Positions 25,221 to 32,854 of a stretch of DNA of 45,160 nucleotides are shown one piece after another. Positions within the stretch are counted from its first letter, which is position 1, and each line of letters begins with the position of its first letter. Under the pieces are notes generated by a model. The model was given only the letters and a program-made list of their open reading frames with translations. It did no database searches and was not told the origin of the DNA. The DNA comes from a virus. Both the position numbers and the translations under genes were made by a program. Where the stretch lies: the IMG/VR virus record IMGVR_UViG_3300025030_000187, positions 1-45,160 of that record, one strand, 5' to 3'.

Positions 25221-28180
25221 TGCCAACACCTTTTAAATTAAATGCTGGAACTGTTGATGGTGGGGGTTTTTATTTGAGATATGGCTCATTCTTTCAGCCA
25301 CGTTCTCTTTATAATGAAAGTCTCAAATTTCGTTTTTATTGGGGAACTAGTTCAGATGGGACTCAATGGGCGTTTGATCTTTTTTATCCAGAAGGTAAAA
25401 GAGAGTATTATACAGCATATACTTTTTTCCCAAGTGGTAATCCAATAAATAATAGATTTGGAACTGTTGGTACTTTAAGAATTATAGTATATAAAGAATC
25501 ACAGTTTGGAGATAACTCAAAGTCATACATAAAAACAACTCGTTTTGATAATACAGTTGAGCTTTTTCAGCATGATCAAGCATTACAAGCATATGATCAA
25601 CTTCAATTAGGTATAATTGAAGATGATACTCAGGGAACAACTCCAAATTGGACTGATACTAATGTATTAATTAACTTACCAACGCTTGGTACTGAGGGAA
25701 CTACATTTTTATGGATTGATAGCGATGGAAAAACTTATAGTGATTCAGCGTATGCCACTATAGCTTGTGGTAGTTTAGCAAAACGTTCATTCTCTGATAC
25801 TGTTACATTTACCGAAACAAATCCAAAACTACCTCGAAAATCATTCAATGATTACGCAGAGTTTACTGAAAATTTTAAATGGAATCCAAGACGATATCCA
25901 GTTGAAATTATCACATTTGCTGACTATTTAGCTTTAACAAGTCTTCGTCATGGAACAATTACCAACTGGACATTTCAACCAAACTATAAAATTTTATTTG
26001 AAGAAAATGGTGATGGTAGTTTTGCCACTACTAATTGGGCTGAACGAATAAAATCATTCTCAACAATAGAAAAACAACTCAAACATTGGACAGGTGATCT
26101 GCAAGTAGGAAACTGGTCGCCATCATTTGTTGATGAAAGCCAAGAATTATGGGGTTCTCTGTTTGGTAATGGAGCTGAGCCACGAGGAAAACAACTTCGT
26201 GTTTCAGCTATGATTAATACAAATCCTTTGACTTATGTAAATCAATTTACTGGTGCTATTGATTCTATACAAGTCAAAGATGGTATTATTAATTTTCAGC
26301 TTAAAGATTTACTCAAAGATTTACCAAATCGTCAATTCGTATACGATTATGCTAATCTTGGCTCTCAAGCTTATGGAAGAAAATGGGGGATAGTCTTAAA
26401 AGTTTATGGTACCGATGTAATGTTTGATGATTACGGTGATGTTGAATGGATTCAACGAAAAAAGAAAGGCAGAACATTTCTTGAGTCATTAGGTATTTCA
26501 TTATTAACAGCCGGAGTTTCAGCTATAACTGGTGGATGGGCTGGTGCTGCAATTGGAGCGGCTGGAGGGTTTTTAAGTAATCGTCCACAAAATGATAGAG
26601 TTATTGGTGCTTATTATAAAATTCAAGATTATGATAAAATCCCAGATGACTTAGTTTCATCTGGTCAACGAGTTAAGTTTTATTCAGGTTCAATATCTGG
26701 AGTTGCTACAAATCTTAATAATCCATTAACAAAGCAAAAAGAATACATTATAACAGGTGGAACTCTTCGATTTGGCATATTTGGAACTTTCTCATTTTCA
26801 GATACAAAAGATATAAAGGTTGGTGATTATCTTTATATTGCTCAACCTGTATCAATGAAAGGTTCTCCAAATCAAATTATAAGAGCATTATTAACCGGTT
26901 CCAATATAGATTATCCCTATTTAAATGATAAAATACTAGATGGAAAACGAAAAAGTGACAAAGACTTCAGGGGTAATTGGCTACCATCAATTACTCTTGG
27001 AACTATCCCAGGAGACTTCAATTCAAACTGGGATTCAGAATTAGAGTTAGCCGATTTGATAGAAATTTCTAAGACAATTCTCCAAAATGACAACTCTACG
27101 CCTTTTGACGAACTAAAAGAAATAGCATCTGATTTACAGTTATCATTTTATATCTCTGAAGAAAATAAGTTTTCAATAAAATCAATTAGACCAAGACAGT
27201 TATTATTCGCAACAACATCAGCTACTTATTCTGAAGATCAACAAATTAAGTCTGGTTTTTCATTTTCAAGAGGAAACACTGAGGCTTATGCTGGAATACG
27301 AATTTGGTATGACTATCAGGGTGAAGGAATTGGAATTAATCAAGGATACTCAAAGTTACTTGAAGTTAAATTTCCAAATTCAGTTGCCAGAGTGACTCAA
27401 TTCAAAGAAATTAAATCTAAATGGCTAAGAAATGATATTGATGCAAAAACTATAGCATGGAGATTTCAAACTCATACAGAGCTTGGGGTGGATAGTATAT
27501 CAATTCCAACTACTCTATACGGATTAATCAACAATATTACAGATACAATTAGAGTTAGCCATACAACTGGAAGTTTAACTAATCGTTTATTTGAAATTAT
27601 TGGGTATAGAAAAGCCTTTGAAAATTCAACTGTTGATCTTGAAGCTATAGATGTTCAAAGAACGTATGGTCGTGGTAATTGTAAATGGGCTTCAGCTATA
27701 CAAGAAAGTGGGACATTGCCGTCAGGTGTATCTAGAATTGGATATGCTACAACTTTAAATAGCATAGGCTCTATAAATGGAACTCTTGGTATTTTTTCTA
27801 GTGATGATTTTCAAGTAAAAGATTACACCGCAGTAAAAATTTTCAACGGATTAACTGTTAGAAATTATGCTGGGCATTATATTGGATTTGGCTCAAAGGT
27901 TGGAACTAATCCAAGTATGAATTATATGGAAATATGTGAGTTGCTCGGAGTCTATACTACATTCGGTATATTTGATGGGGTAAGTCATGTAGCAGTTTTT
28001 AAACGTGGATTGTTTGATACAATACCGAGACCATACTTCCCAAATGAGAGTTTTTATGATCTCGGGCCAATTCAGCGTGATCAGTTTGGAAGTTATGTTG
28101 GAACTGTTTTATACTGTTATCTTGGAACATCTTATGATATCAATTCATCTATTCTTGGAACAGCGTATAAGTTCTTTTGA
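25220..28180 (+). CDS. Large tail-tip/hub-like protein with a hydrophobic segment
   Basis: At 986 aa this is the largest gene in the window. Residues about 175-240 contain repeated Lys-x-Ser-Phe-x-Asp-x-x-x-Phe-Thr-Glu motifs. Residues about 280-380 (Gln-Leu-Lys-His-Trp-Thr-Gly-Asp-Leu and Thr-Gly-Ala-Ile-Asp-Ser-Ile) resemble tail hub proteins. A Gly/Ala-rich hydrophobic stretch near residues 424-453 could insert into a membrane during DNA entry. The final ~150 residues are beta-rich and resemble the small proteins encoded next. Central hub or baseplate function is inferred from size, position and pattern. Confidence 0.6.
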   Translation: MPTPFKLNAGTVDGGGFYLRYGSFFQPRSLYNESLKFRFYWGTSSDGTQWAFDLFYPEGKREYYTAYTFFPSGNPINNRFGTVGTLRIIVYKESQFGDNSKSYIKTTRFDNTVELFQHDQALQAYDQLQLGIIEDDTQGTTPNWTDTNVLINLPTLGTEGTTFLWIDSDGKTYSDSAYATIACGSLAKRSFSDTVTFTETNPKLPRKSFNDYAEFTENFKWNPRRYPVEIITFADYLALTSLRHGTITNWTFQPNYKILFEENGDGSFATTNWAERIKSFSTIEKQLKHWTGDLQVGNWSPSFVDESQELWGSLFGNGAEPRGKQLRVSAMINTNPLTYVNQFTGAIDSIQVKDGIINFQLKDLLKDLPNRQFVYDYANLGSQAYGRKWGIVLKVYGTDVMFDDYGDVEWIQRKKKGRTFLESLGISLLTAGVSAITGGWAGAAIGAAGGFLSNRPQNDRVIGAYYKIQDYDKIPDDLVSSGQRVKFYSGSISGVATNLNNPLTKQKEYIITGGTLRFGIFGTFSFSDTKDIKVGDYLYIAQPVSMKGSPNQIIRALLTGSNIDYPYLNDKILDGKRKSDKDFRGNWLPSITLGTIPGDFNSNWDSELELADLIEISKTILQNDNSTPFDELKEIASDLQLSFYISEENKFSIKSIRPRQLLFATTSATYSEDQQIKSGFSFSRGNTEAYAGIRIWYDYQGEGIGINQGYSKLLEVKFPNSVARVTQFKEIKSKWLRNDIDAKTIAWRFQTHTELGVDSISIPTTLYGLINNITDTIRVSHTTGSLTNRLFEIIGYRKAFENSTVDLEAIDVQRTYGRGNCKWASAIQESGTLPSGVSRIGYATTLNSIGSINGTLGIFSSDDFQVKDYTAVKIFNGLTVRNYAGHYIGFGSKVGTNPSMNYMEICELLGVYTTFGIFDGVSHVAVFKRGLFDTIPRPYFPNESFYDLGPIQRDQFGSYVGTVLYCYLGTSYDINSSILGTAYKFF

Positions 28181-28182
28181 TT

Positions 28183-28593
28183 ATGGCATTTGAAACAGGG
28201 ACATACGGTTCAACTATTTATTCGATTACTCCAAGCAAACTCTTGCCAAGCCCAGATAGTATGATAACTTGGGATTGGATGAATGCTCTTGGAGAATTTA
28301 GTCAACGTTTTTATAAAATGGCTACTGTAATTGCCACTATAGCTAGTGCTGGTAGCTATCTATTTGACTATTCAGCGTTAAGATGTGACTATTTTCCACC
28401 TTATTTAAAGCTATATGTTCGCGAGTCAGGACAATTTAATCAATTTATCGGAACAGCACCCGTTTATGACAATGTTAGTGGATTAATTCAATCTCACCCA
28501 TACTTTCAATTTACCGAAATAGGGCTTGGAAGTTCTATGGTAGTAAACCACACAGGTACTTCTCAGTATGCACTACTTATGGCATATCTATAA
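28183..28593 (+). CDS. Small tail-tip protein 1
   Basis: A 136-aa protein from the ATG at 28183, just after the hub gene; a TTG two codons earlier overlaps that stop. It is aromatic and beta-rich, with Met-Ile-Thr-Trp-Asp-Trp-Met, Tyr-Leu-Lys-Leu-Tyr-Val-Arg and Gln-Tyr-Ala-Leu-Leu-Met-Ala-Tyr-Leu at the end. No family recognised. Its stop overlaps the next start as TAATG. Confidence 0.5.
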   Translation: MAFETGTYGSTIYSITPSKLLPSPDSMITWDWMNALGEFSQRFYKMATVIATIASAGSYLFDYSALRCDYFPPYLKLYVRESGQFNQFIGTAPVYDNVSGLIQSHPYFQFTEIGLGSSMVVNHTGTSQYALLMAYL

Positions 28594-28997
28594 TGGAAAA
28601 TATTGATTATCAAAATACTAGATTTACTTTTCATAAAATGATCCCAGAGAATGGAAACGAGTTAACTGCTTTATGGGGAGTAAAGATTGTTGAAAATTAC
28701 GCTAATGCTTATGGTATTATTGGTACAGCGATTATGAATAGTTATGACGCTTTTATAATCAATTTAGGATTAACTAAATCATTCAATCTTCCACCAAAAT
28801 GTTATGTATACGTAAAGAGTGATAGCAATGGAATAGTATCTAATCAAATTTCAAATCCTTTTTATGCACCATACAATAATTTAGGTTTGTCAAATCTTGG
28901 TTATAAAGTTATTCATATGATACGAGATGATAATTTAATTCTTATTAATTCATATAACTCTCCACGAACTGCATACTTTCGAATACATGGCGTCTGA
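28593..28997 (+). CDS. Small tail-tip protein 2
   Basis: A 134-aa beta-rich protein coupled to both neighbours. It contains Pro-Lys-Cys-Tyr-Val-Tyr-Val-Lys near residue 70 and ends Thr-Ala-Tyr-Phe-Arg-Ile-His-Gly-Val. The layout is similar to the proteins before and after it (a central Pro-x-x-x-x-Tyr-Val strand and a terminal strand), so the three may be diverged copies. Function unknown. Confidence 0.45.
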   Translation: MENIDYQNTRFTFHKMIPENGNELTALWGVKIVENYANAYGIIGTAIMNSYDAFIINLGLTKSFNLPPKCYVYVKSDSNGIVSNQISNPFYAPYNNLGLSNLGYKVIHMIRDDNLILINSYNSPRTAYFRIHGV

Positions 28998-29502
28998 CAT
29001 TTATTTTAACGGGACTTACTATCCTGATACTTTTAATATTGGAAGCTATTTCAGAAACATTCAACCTTTTGCTTTTTCAGGCTCAAATGGAGGGGTGCTT
29101 GATTCCGCTTGGGGTTCACGAGTAGCTGAAATGAGTGGAAGAGTTAGAGGATTGAGTGGGTATGGAACATTATTACTATCTATTGGAACATATGAAGTCT
29201 CATTTAAACAAGGTTGGTTTAATTATATTCCTTTGGTTGATGTGTCAGTGATGACTTTAGTGAGTGATAATTATCTGAGAGGTAATGTTACAAGAGGGGA
29301 AATAGGAGATGTTGACCCACCAAAAACTTATCTTGTTCAAAATGATGAGATTTTAACCACATATTTAAGAATAATGAATGTTACCAATACTGGATTTTCA
29401 ATTCATTTTAGACAAGCAGTATATGGTTCTAATATTCAAAATCAATTTCCACCTTGGATTAGTAATAGTTTGAATGTATATTGGCACGCTTTTGGTTTTT
29501 AA
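28987..29502 (+). CDS. Small tail-tip protein 3, last late gene
   Basis: A 171-aa protein, the last + strand gene before the convergent early arm. Phe-Lys-Gln-Gly-Trp-Phe-Asn-Tyr-Ile-Pro near residue 75 resembles Phe-Lys-Arg-Gly-Leu-Phe-Asp-Thr-Ile-Pro in the C-terminus of the 986-aa hub-like protein, suggesting duplicated tip modules. The ATG overlaps the previous gene by 11 bp. Function unknown. Confidence 0.45.
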   Translation: MASDIYFNGTYYPDTFNIGSYFRNIQPFAFSGSNGGVLDSAWGSRVAEMSGRVRGLSGYGTLLLSIGTYEVSFKQGWFNYIPLVDVSVMTLVSDNYLRGNVTRGEIGDVDPPKTYLVQNDEILTTYLRIMNVTNTGFSIHFRQAVYGSNIQNQFPPWISNSLNVYWHAFGF

Positions 29503-29575
29503 TTATCCTTTCTTGGGGAGGAAAATACAGGCCGCCAGACCCGATTGCTCTTTACAGGTCTAACGGCCCATCACT

Positions 29576-29770
29576 TTACACCAACTTCGCGTAGAACGAT
29601 TCGATGTTCACGACGGCGGTGCGTTGCTTCTGCTCCCCATCAGCGGTATATCCGTGCCCAGCCGCTGTGACTTTAAGGATCGGCTGCTGATTCGCTGGCG
29701 CTTCAAAGTTCTGCGCGACGATGCCCGCAATATGGTCTTTGACGGAATCAAATTCGACCTTCGACTGCCG
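29576..29770 (-). pseudogene. Gene remnant without a start codon
   Basis: Read on the - strand, about 60 codons from 29770 down to the TAA at 29576 look clearly coding (Phe-Asp-Ser-Val-Lys-Asp-His, Val-Ala-Gln-Asn-Phe-Glu-Ala-Pro, Gly-Tyr-Thr-Ala-Asp-Gly-Glu-Gln). The frame has no ATG, GTG or TTG before an upstream stop at 29831-29833. The upstream part (29775-29820) is a GC-rich low-complexity stretch that also forms the tail of the Lar gene. I read this as the 3' piece of an older gene whose start was replaced. A frameshifted fusion to the Lar gene is an alternative. Confidence 0.4.
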
Positions 29771-29972
29771 GCAGTTCTCCCCTCTCCCCCTCTCCGCCCT
29801 CTGGGAGCAAGGGGCGGGTGTTCCAAAGTCTTACGATTTCTTGCCTCGATGCGCCAGCAAGTTTAATCCACGCAGGGCAAGAGCCACACCAAATGCCATT
29901 CTTACCGTTACTCATTACGGGTGTTCCTCCGCAAAACGGGCACGGCTTCAGTCCTTCTTCTGGGGCGGTCAT
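29748..29972 (-). CDS. Lar-family restriction alleviation protein
   Basis: A 74-aa protein with the Lar signature: Leu-Lys-Pro-Cys-Pro-Phe-Cys-Gly-Gly (8-16), then Trp-Cys-Gly-Ser-Cys (28-32), and Ile-Val-Arg-Leu-Trp-Asn-Thr-Arg-Pro near residue 46-54. Cys11, Cys14, Cys29 and Cys32 would bind one zinc. Lar of the Rac prophage reduces host type I restriction by helping modification; homologues are common in phages. The last ~20 residues (Gly/Glu/Arg-rich) are not part of the usual family and come from a GC-rich insert. A GAGGGAG site precedes the ATG. Confidence 0.75.
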   Translation of the reverse strand: MTAPEEGLKPCPFCGGTPVMSNGKNGIWCGSCPAWIKLAGASRQEIVRLWNTRPLLPEGGEGERGELPAVEGRI

Positions 29973-29975
29973 GGT

Positions 29976-30296
29976 TTATTCTCCCTCAAATGGATCTGGG
30001 TAATAGTTTTTGTTTTCTTCGGCTTCTCGTTCTGCTCCGCACTCCAATTCTTTGATACACCGCGAACATGCCATATCGCCACTACTTGTCACTCGCGGAA
30101 AAACAAAAACGTCATGAAAGGCTGGGGCTGGACTCCACCAATCAAGAAATGTCTTGCCACAAATCGGACAATCCCGTGTATCATATGCTCGCCCACAATA
30201 CTGACAACCTTGATTGTATTCATAATCATCCGGCAATGGTTCGTCACCTTCATGCCATTTACAATCTTCTGGAGCGGGATTAGGTTGTTGGGTCAT
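29976..30296 (-). CDS. Cysteine-rich small protein
   Basis: A 106-aa protein. I chose the ATG at 30296 (Met-Thr-Gln-Gln), which has AAAGGA upstream; a longer frame to 30386 would cover the next gene. Cysteines come in pairs (Gly-Cys-Gln-Tyr-Cys-Gly, Asp-Cys-Pro-Ile-Cys-Gly, Cys-Ser-Arg-Cys), suggesting two zinc knuckles. The C-terminus is acidic. It is 3 bp from the Lar gene, so they are likely co-translated. No family recognised. Confidence 0.6.
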   Translation of the reverse strand: MTQQPNPAPEDCKWHEGDEPLPDDYEYNQGCQYCGRAYDTRDCPICGKTFLDWWSPAPAFHDVFVFPRVTSSGDMACSRCIKELECGAEREAEENKNYYPDPFEGE

Positions 30297-30312
30297 AGTG
30301 GTTAGTCCTTTC

Positions 30313-30483
30313 TCAAAAATGTTCCTTCCATATTTCGTCAAGGGAGATTGCCATTCCCTCCCCCTCCTTGTTCTCAATCCACACACAGTTCTTTCTCCCC
30401 TCGTGGTCTGGATAATTCTTCATCCTGTAATCCTCAGTATCCAATATTCCTTCTTCTGGGGCGGTCTGGGAGTTGTTAGGCAT
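30313..30483 (-). CDS. Small protein of 56 aa
   Basis: Direct translation of the - strand gives a complete 56-aa frame from ATG (30483) to TGA (30313), with AAAGGG upstream. It includes Leu-Asp-Thr-Glu-Asp-Tyr-Arg, Arg-Lys-Asn-Cys-Val-Trp-Ile-Glu and a terminal Ile-Trp-Lys-Glu-His-Phe. It overlaps the 31-aa gene before it. Function unknown; the coupled start and clean reading frame make it credible. Confidence 0.6.
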   Translation of the reverse strand: MPNNSQTAPEEGILDTEDYRMKNYPDHEGRKNCVWIENKEGEGMAISLDEIWKEHF

Positions 30484-30571
30484 GGGATTTCCCTTTCTCT
30501 TGTTCCTTCCTTTTTGCCCAACAAAATACTTGCGTCCAGAACCATAGTTTCACTCTCCAGAAAATTGTCAT
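30476..30571 (-). CDS. Mini-gene of 31 aa, aromatic
   Basis: The ATG at 30571 overlaps the preceding TGA as ATGA. The 31-residue product has an aromatic hydrophobic half (Ile-Phe-Trp-Arg-Val-Lys-Leu-Trp-Phe-Trp, then Val-Phe-Cys-Trp) and a basic tail, so it could be a membrane-associated peptide. It may exist only to couple translation of its neighbours. Short length limits confidence. Confidence 0.4.
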   Translation of the reverse strand: MTIFWRVKLWFWTQVFCWAKRKEQEKGKSHA

Positions 30572-30705
30572 AGTATAAACTCCTGTTCGCCACCGCAAAA
30601 CTGATAACAGTGTTCATCCTTCCCAGCGTGATGCTCACTCGATTCCGGATTATGTGGAGTCTTTGCCTTGAAAATCAGCCAATGCCAGTTTGATATGTTT
30701 GTCAT
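30568..30705 (-). CDS. Small protein of 45 aa
   Basis: A complete 45-aa frame from the ATG at 30705, which overlaps the phosphatase stop as ATGA with GGAGAAGGG upstream. It has Ser-Asn-Trp-His-Trp-Leu-Ile-Phe-Lys-Ala, a His-His-Ala-Gly-Lys-Asp-Glu-His-Cys segment and Phe-Cys-Gly-Gly, a possible His/Cys metal site. Function unknown. Confidence 0.55.
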   Translation of the reverse strand: MTNISNWHWLIFKAKTPHNPESSEHHAGKDEHCYQFCGGEQEFIL

Positions 30706-31106
30706 TTCCCTTCTCCTTCTCCCTTCTCTGGGGCAAACACTTTCAACAATTCTGTTTTTGCAATCTCAACCAACTCGGGGTCTCTAAACTCAAAGCTGTC
30801 TGGAAGTGAAAGCACGCGTACGTCCTTGCCAATCAGTCCTACGATTTTCTCCGCTTGGCGTTTGTTCTCTTGATTCACAAATACAACCGTGTCTGCCCAA
30901 TGAACCAGAACCCCGTCAATGGGAATCAAGGCGTAACTGAGATTGCTCCCCGCCGATCTCGTGTTGAAGTTGAAAGGTGGGTTAGAGAGAATCCACGCGA
31001 CGGTAGGTGAGCGTAAGAGTCCAGCCGAACAAACACAGAGCACCCTCTTGAACTGTCCCTGATTAGGATTCTGTGCGTTAGCGTATCGTTGTGGATTGTC
31101 GTTCAT
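30702..31106 (-). CDS. Predicted tyrosine phosphatase, COG4551-like
   Basis: A 134-aa protein resembling the short predicted protein-tyrosine-phosphatase family (COG4551, low-molecular-weight fold). The P-loop Cys-x5-Arg is present as Cys26-Ser-Ala-Gly-Leu-Leu-Arg32-Ser, then Arg-Ser-Ala-Gly (50-53), Trp-Ala-Asp-x-Val-Phe-Val (70-77) and Leu-Pro-Asp-Ser-Phe-Glu-Phe-Arg-Asp-Pro-Glu-Leu (101-112), whose Asp103 or Asp109 may be the general acid. It could remove phosphate from host or phage tyrosines. The last residues are Gly/Glu/Lys-rich. Unusual in phages, so the role is open. Confidence 0.75.
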   Translation of the reverse strand: MNDNPQRYANAQNPNQGQFKRVLCVCSAGLLRSPTVAWILSNPPFNFNTRSAGSNLSYALIPIDGVLVHWADTVVFVNQENKRQAEKIVGLIGKDVRVLSLPDSFEFRDPELVEIAKTELLKVFAPEKGEGEGK

Positions 31107-31792
31107 CCTTGTTCCTCCTTCTCTGGGGGGTGGGGGGAGCGTAATTGGTCAATATAGTTTTGTAGGTCGCGCCCGATATTGTAGCCCAGCGATTCTACAA
31201 ATTCCTCCTGATCCTCCTTGCCCATTTCCCTGATGTTGCGTGCCCCATCAACATAGTAAGGCAGGAGCTTCTTGAACTGCCCGACACAAAAATCGTCAAG
31301 TTGCCAGATGAGGTGCACGATATTCCATACCTCCGCCACGCCTAATTGAGCAACCCGTTCTCGTAATTCTCTTACCCTCTCCTCCATCTCCTTGTTCTTC
31401 TCCCACTCGGACGCTTCGTGTGATTCCGCTACTTCGACACGGCAATAAGGGCATCCCGTTTCCGCCGTGTTCACCTTGTCTCTGTGATCGGGGCAGGGAA
31501 GGTAACGGCCTGCGGCTTTCTTCATCAGTTCGGCTTTCCGTTCTGCTTTTTCTCTTTCCTCCCGCTCGCGGACGGCAAGGGATTCGAGATAGTCAATCCG
31601 AAGAACCGTTGCCTCACAGTCGCGGCAAGGTAAGTGCTTATCGTGGTGTTCGCTGTGTACCGCCTGTCTTCGGGTGTCGGGCGTCAACTTCAAATCCCTG
31701 CAATCGCAAATCTGACAGGTATTTTCTCCGTTGTTTTGTACGTGGCTCTCTTCTCGATGCCCGCAATTAATGCAGTTCTGGGTGTCGGTCAT
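31103..31792 (-). CDS. Zinc-knuckle and coiled-coil protein
   Basis: A 229-aa protein starting 11 bp downstream of AGAGGATA. The N-terminus has Cys-Ile-Asn-Cys-Gly-His and Cys-Gln-Ile-Cys-Asp-Cys, a pattern like a split zinc finger. A second pair is His-Leu-Pro-Cys-Arg-Asp-Cys (about 53-59) and a third Gly-Cys-Pro-Tyr-Cys near 116. Residues 65-95 and 125-150 are coiled coil (Arg-Glu-Arg-Glu-Glu-Arg-Glu-Lys). The C-terminal ~80 residues are helical with several Trp/Phe. No named family; DNA or RNA binding is plausible. Confidence 0.6.
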   Translation of the reverse strand: MTDTQNCINCGHREESHVQNNGENTCQICDCRDLKLTPDTRRQAVHSEHHDKHLPCRDCEATVLRIDYLESLAVREREEREKAERKAELMKKAAGRYLPCPDHRDKVNTAETGCPYCRVEVAESHEASEWEKNKEMEERVRELRERVAQLGVAEVWNIVHLIWQLDDFCVGQFKKLLPYYVDGARNIREMGKEDQEEFVESLGYNIGRDLQNYIDQLRSPHPPEKEEQG

Positions 31793-31807
31793 GGTATCCT
31801 CTATATA

Positions 31808-32380
31808 TTATTCCAATTTATTTAGAAAATCATAATACCAATTATTTTCATGTTTCACTTTAACTATTATAGGAGTATGATTTTCTTGACAATTCATTAT
31901 GTTGAGTCTTTTAGTCTCTCCAATAAGATTAAGAATTTGCTTTGGTGTTATTTTATATACAATTTCAGCCTTACGAAGTTGCCAAAGTAAATACACTTCA
32001 AATCCTAATTCCTCCAGCATAAACATATCTTTAACTTGATGAATTTTTAATCCCGTTTTTTCCTGTCCAATTTCAAGGTGTGACTCCGCTGTTGACTTGC
32101 ATTCCATAAAGATTGGTGACTTTGTTTCCACTATCCCTCCAATAAAATCAAAACCAGCTCCACCATCCCTGTAAGCCATAAATCCGCCCATACCCTTGTT
32201 CACCCAAAATGCTTCTTGAAAGAATTTCTGAATATATGCTATTTTCAATTCTTGATACAGCTTACAAGATTTGATTATTTCTTTCTCAAACTCCTTGCCT
32301 ATTTTTTGATTCTTTGGAGCTTGATTTTTTCGTTTATCTTCTGATGGCTTCAATACATCAAATAGATTTGGTTGTGCCAT
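31808..32380 (-). CDS. RecU-like Holliday junction resolvase
   Basis: A 190-aa nuclease of the RecU/PBP-related factor type. The catalytic signature is Asp-Gly-Gly-Ala-Gly-Phe-Asp78-Phe-Ile ... Phe-Met-Glu93-Cys-Lys95-Ser-Thr, followed by Gly-Leu-Lys-Ile-His-Gln (110-115), as in RecU proteins. It would cut four-way junctions from replication or RecT-driven recombination before packaging. The N-terminal Leu-Phe-Asp-Val-Leu is atypical but harmless. AT-rich codon use returns here after the GC-rich island. It is adjacent to, and coupled with, the lysozyme-like gene. Confidence 0.75.
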   Translation of the reverse strand: MAQPNLFDVLKPSEDKRKNQAPKNQKIGKEFEKEIIKSCKLYQELKIAYIQKFFQEAFWVNKGMGGFMAYRDGGAGFDFIGGIVETKSPIFMECKSTAESHLEIGQEKTGLKIHQVKDMFMLEELGFEVYLLWQLRKAEIVYKITPKQILNLIGETKRLNIMNCQENHTPIIVKVKHENNWYYDFLNKLE

Positions 32381-32821
32381 TTAATATTTATATCCCTCCA
32401 AATACTGCTTAAATTTTGGATATGACATCCATGCTTTTACCCCCTGAATTCTAAATATAACTATAGCTAATTCTTCATTTAAAGTATCATTTCGCATAGC
32501 CTCCATCACTCTAATTTTTAACTTGGATGGTATTTTGAACTTGTTAAAGACTGAATCGATTGCAAATTGCATTTTCGTTGGCTTGGTCTTGCTTATTAAA
32601 AAGTGACGACTATTTATATGATGTTCACCACAATCAACTGTACCATTTTTATTTCTATTAAACTTATACCTTCCATTTGAAGATTCAAAAAAGAGTATAA
32701 ATGGTTGAACATCTTCAAAAGTCAGCTTCTTCTTTACTGGAAGTGTATCAGCTTTATCTGTTGAATTTGTAACTAATATCAATAGAAAAGCAAGTAAAGT
32801 AGTTCTGAGCACATTTTTCAT
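32381..32821 (-). CDS. Exported lysozyme-like (SLT domain) protein
   Basis: A 146-aa protein. Residues 1-20 form a signal-like segment (Lys then Leu-Leu-Ala-Phe-Leu-Leu-Ile-Leu-Val). Residues 42-75 resemble the SLT/goose-lysozyme core: Phe-Phe-Glu46-Ser-Ser-Asn-Gly, then Asn-Arg-Asn-Lys-Asn-Gly-Thr-Val-Asp-Cys-Gly-Glu-His-His-Ile-Asn-Ser. The usual Gly-x-x-Gln-Ile-Asn is changed to Gly-Glu-His-His-Ile-Asn. Glu46 is in place for catalysis. It lies among replication genes, not the lysis gene, so it may help entry, act as a second lysin or do something else. Confidence 0.55.
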   Translation of the reverse strand: MKNVLRTTLLAFLLILVTNSTDKADTLPVKKKLTFEDVQPFILFFESSNGRYKFNRNKNGTVDCGEHHINSRHFLISKTKPTKMQFAIDSVFNKFKIPSKLKIRVMEAMRNDTLNEELAIVIFRIQGVKAWMSYPKFKQYLEGYKY

Positions 32822-32854
32822 TACTCCACCGTTTAATAGTGAATAAGTTGCATC

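Noticed and set aside
29608-29826. A 72-codon frame on the - strand starting at a TTG
   Set aside because: It overlaps the Lar gene and is Arg/Ser-rich without a motif. The frame next to it (29576-29770) reads far more like protein.
29624-30573. Open frames of 71-194 codons on the + strand across the GC-rich island
   Set aside because: They are antisense shadows. The - strand frames here carry recognised motifs (Lar, Cys pairs) and ribosome sites, while the + frames are Pro/Ser/Arg-rich and have none.
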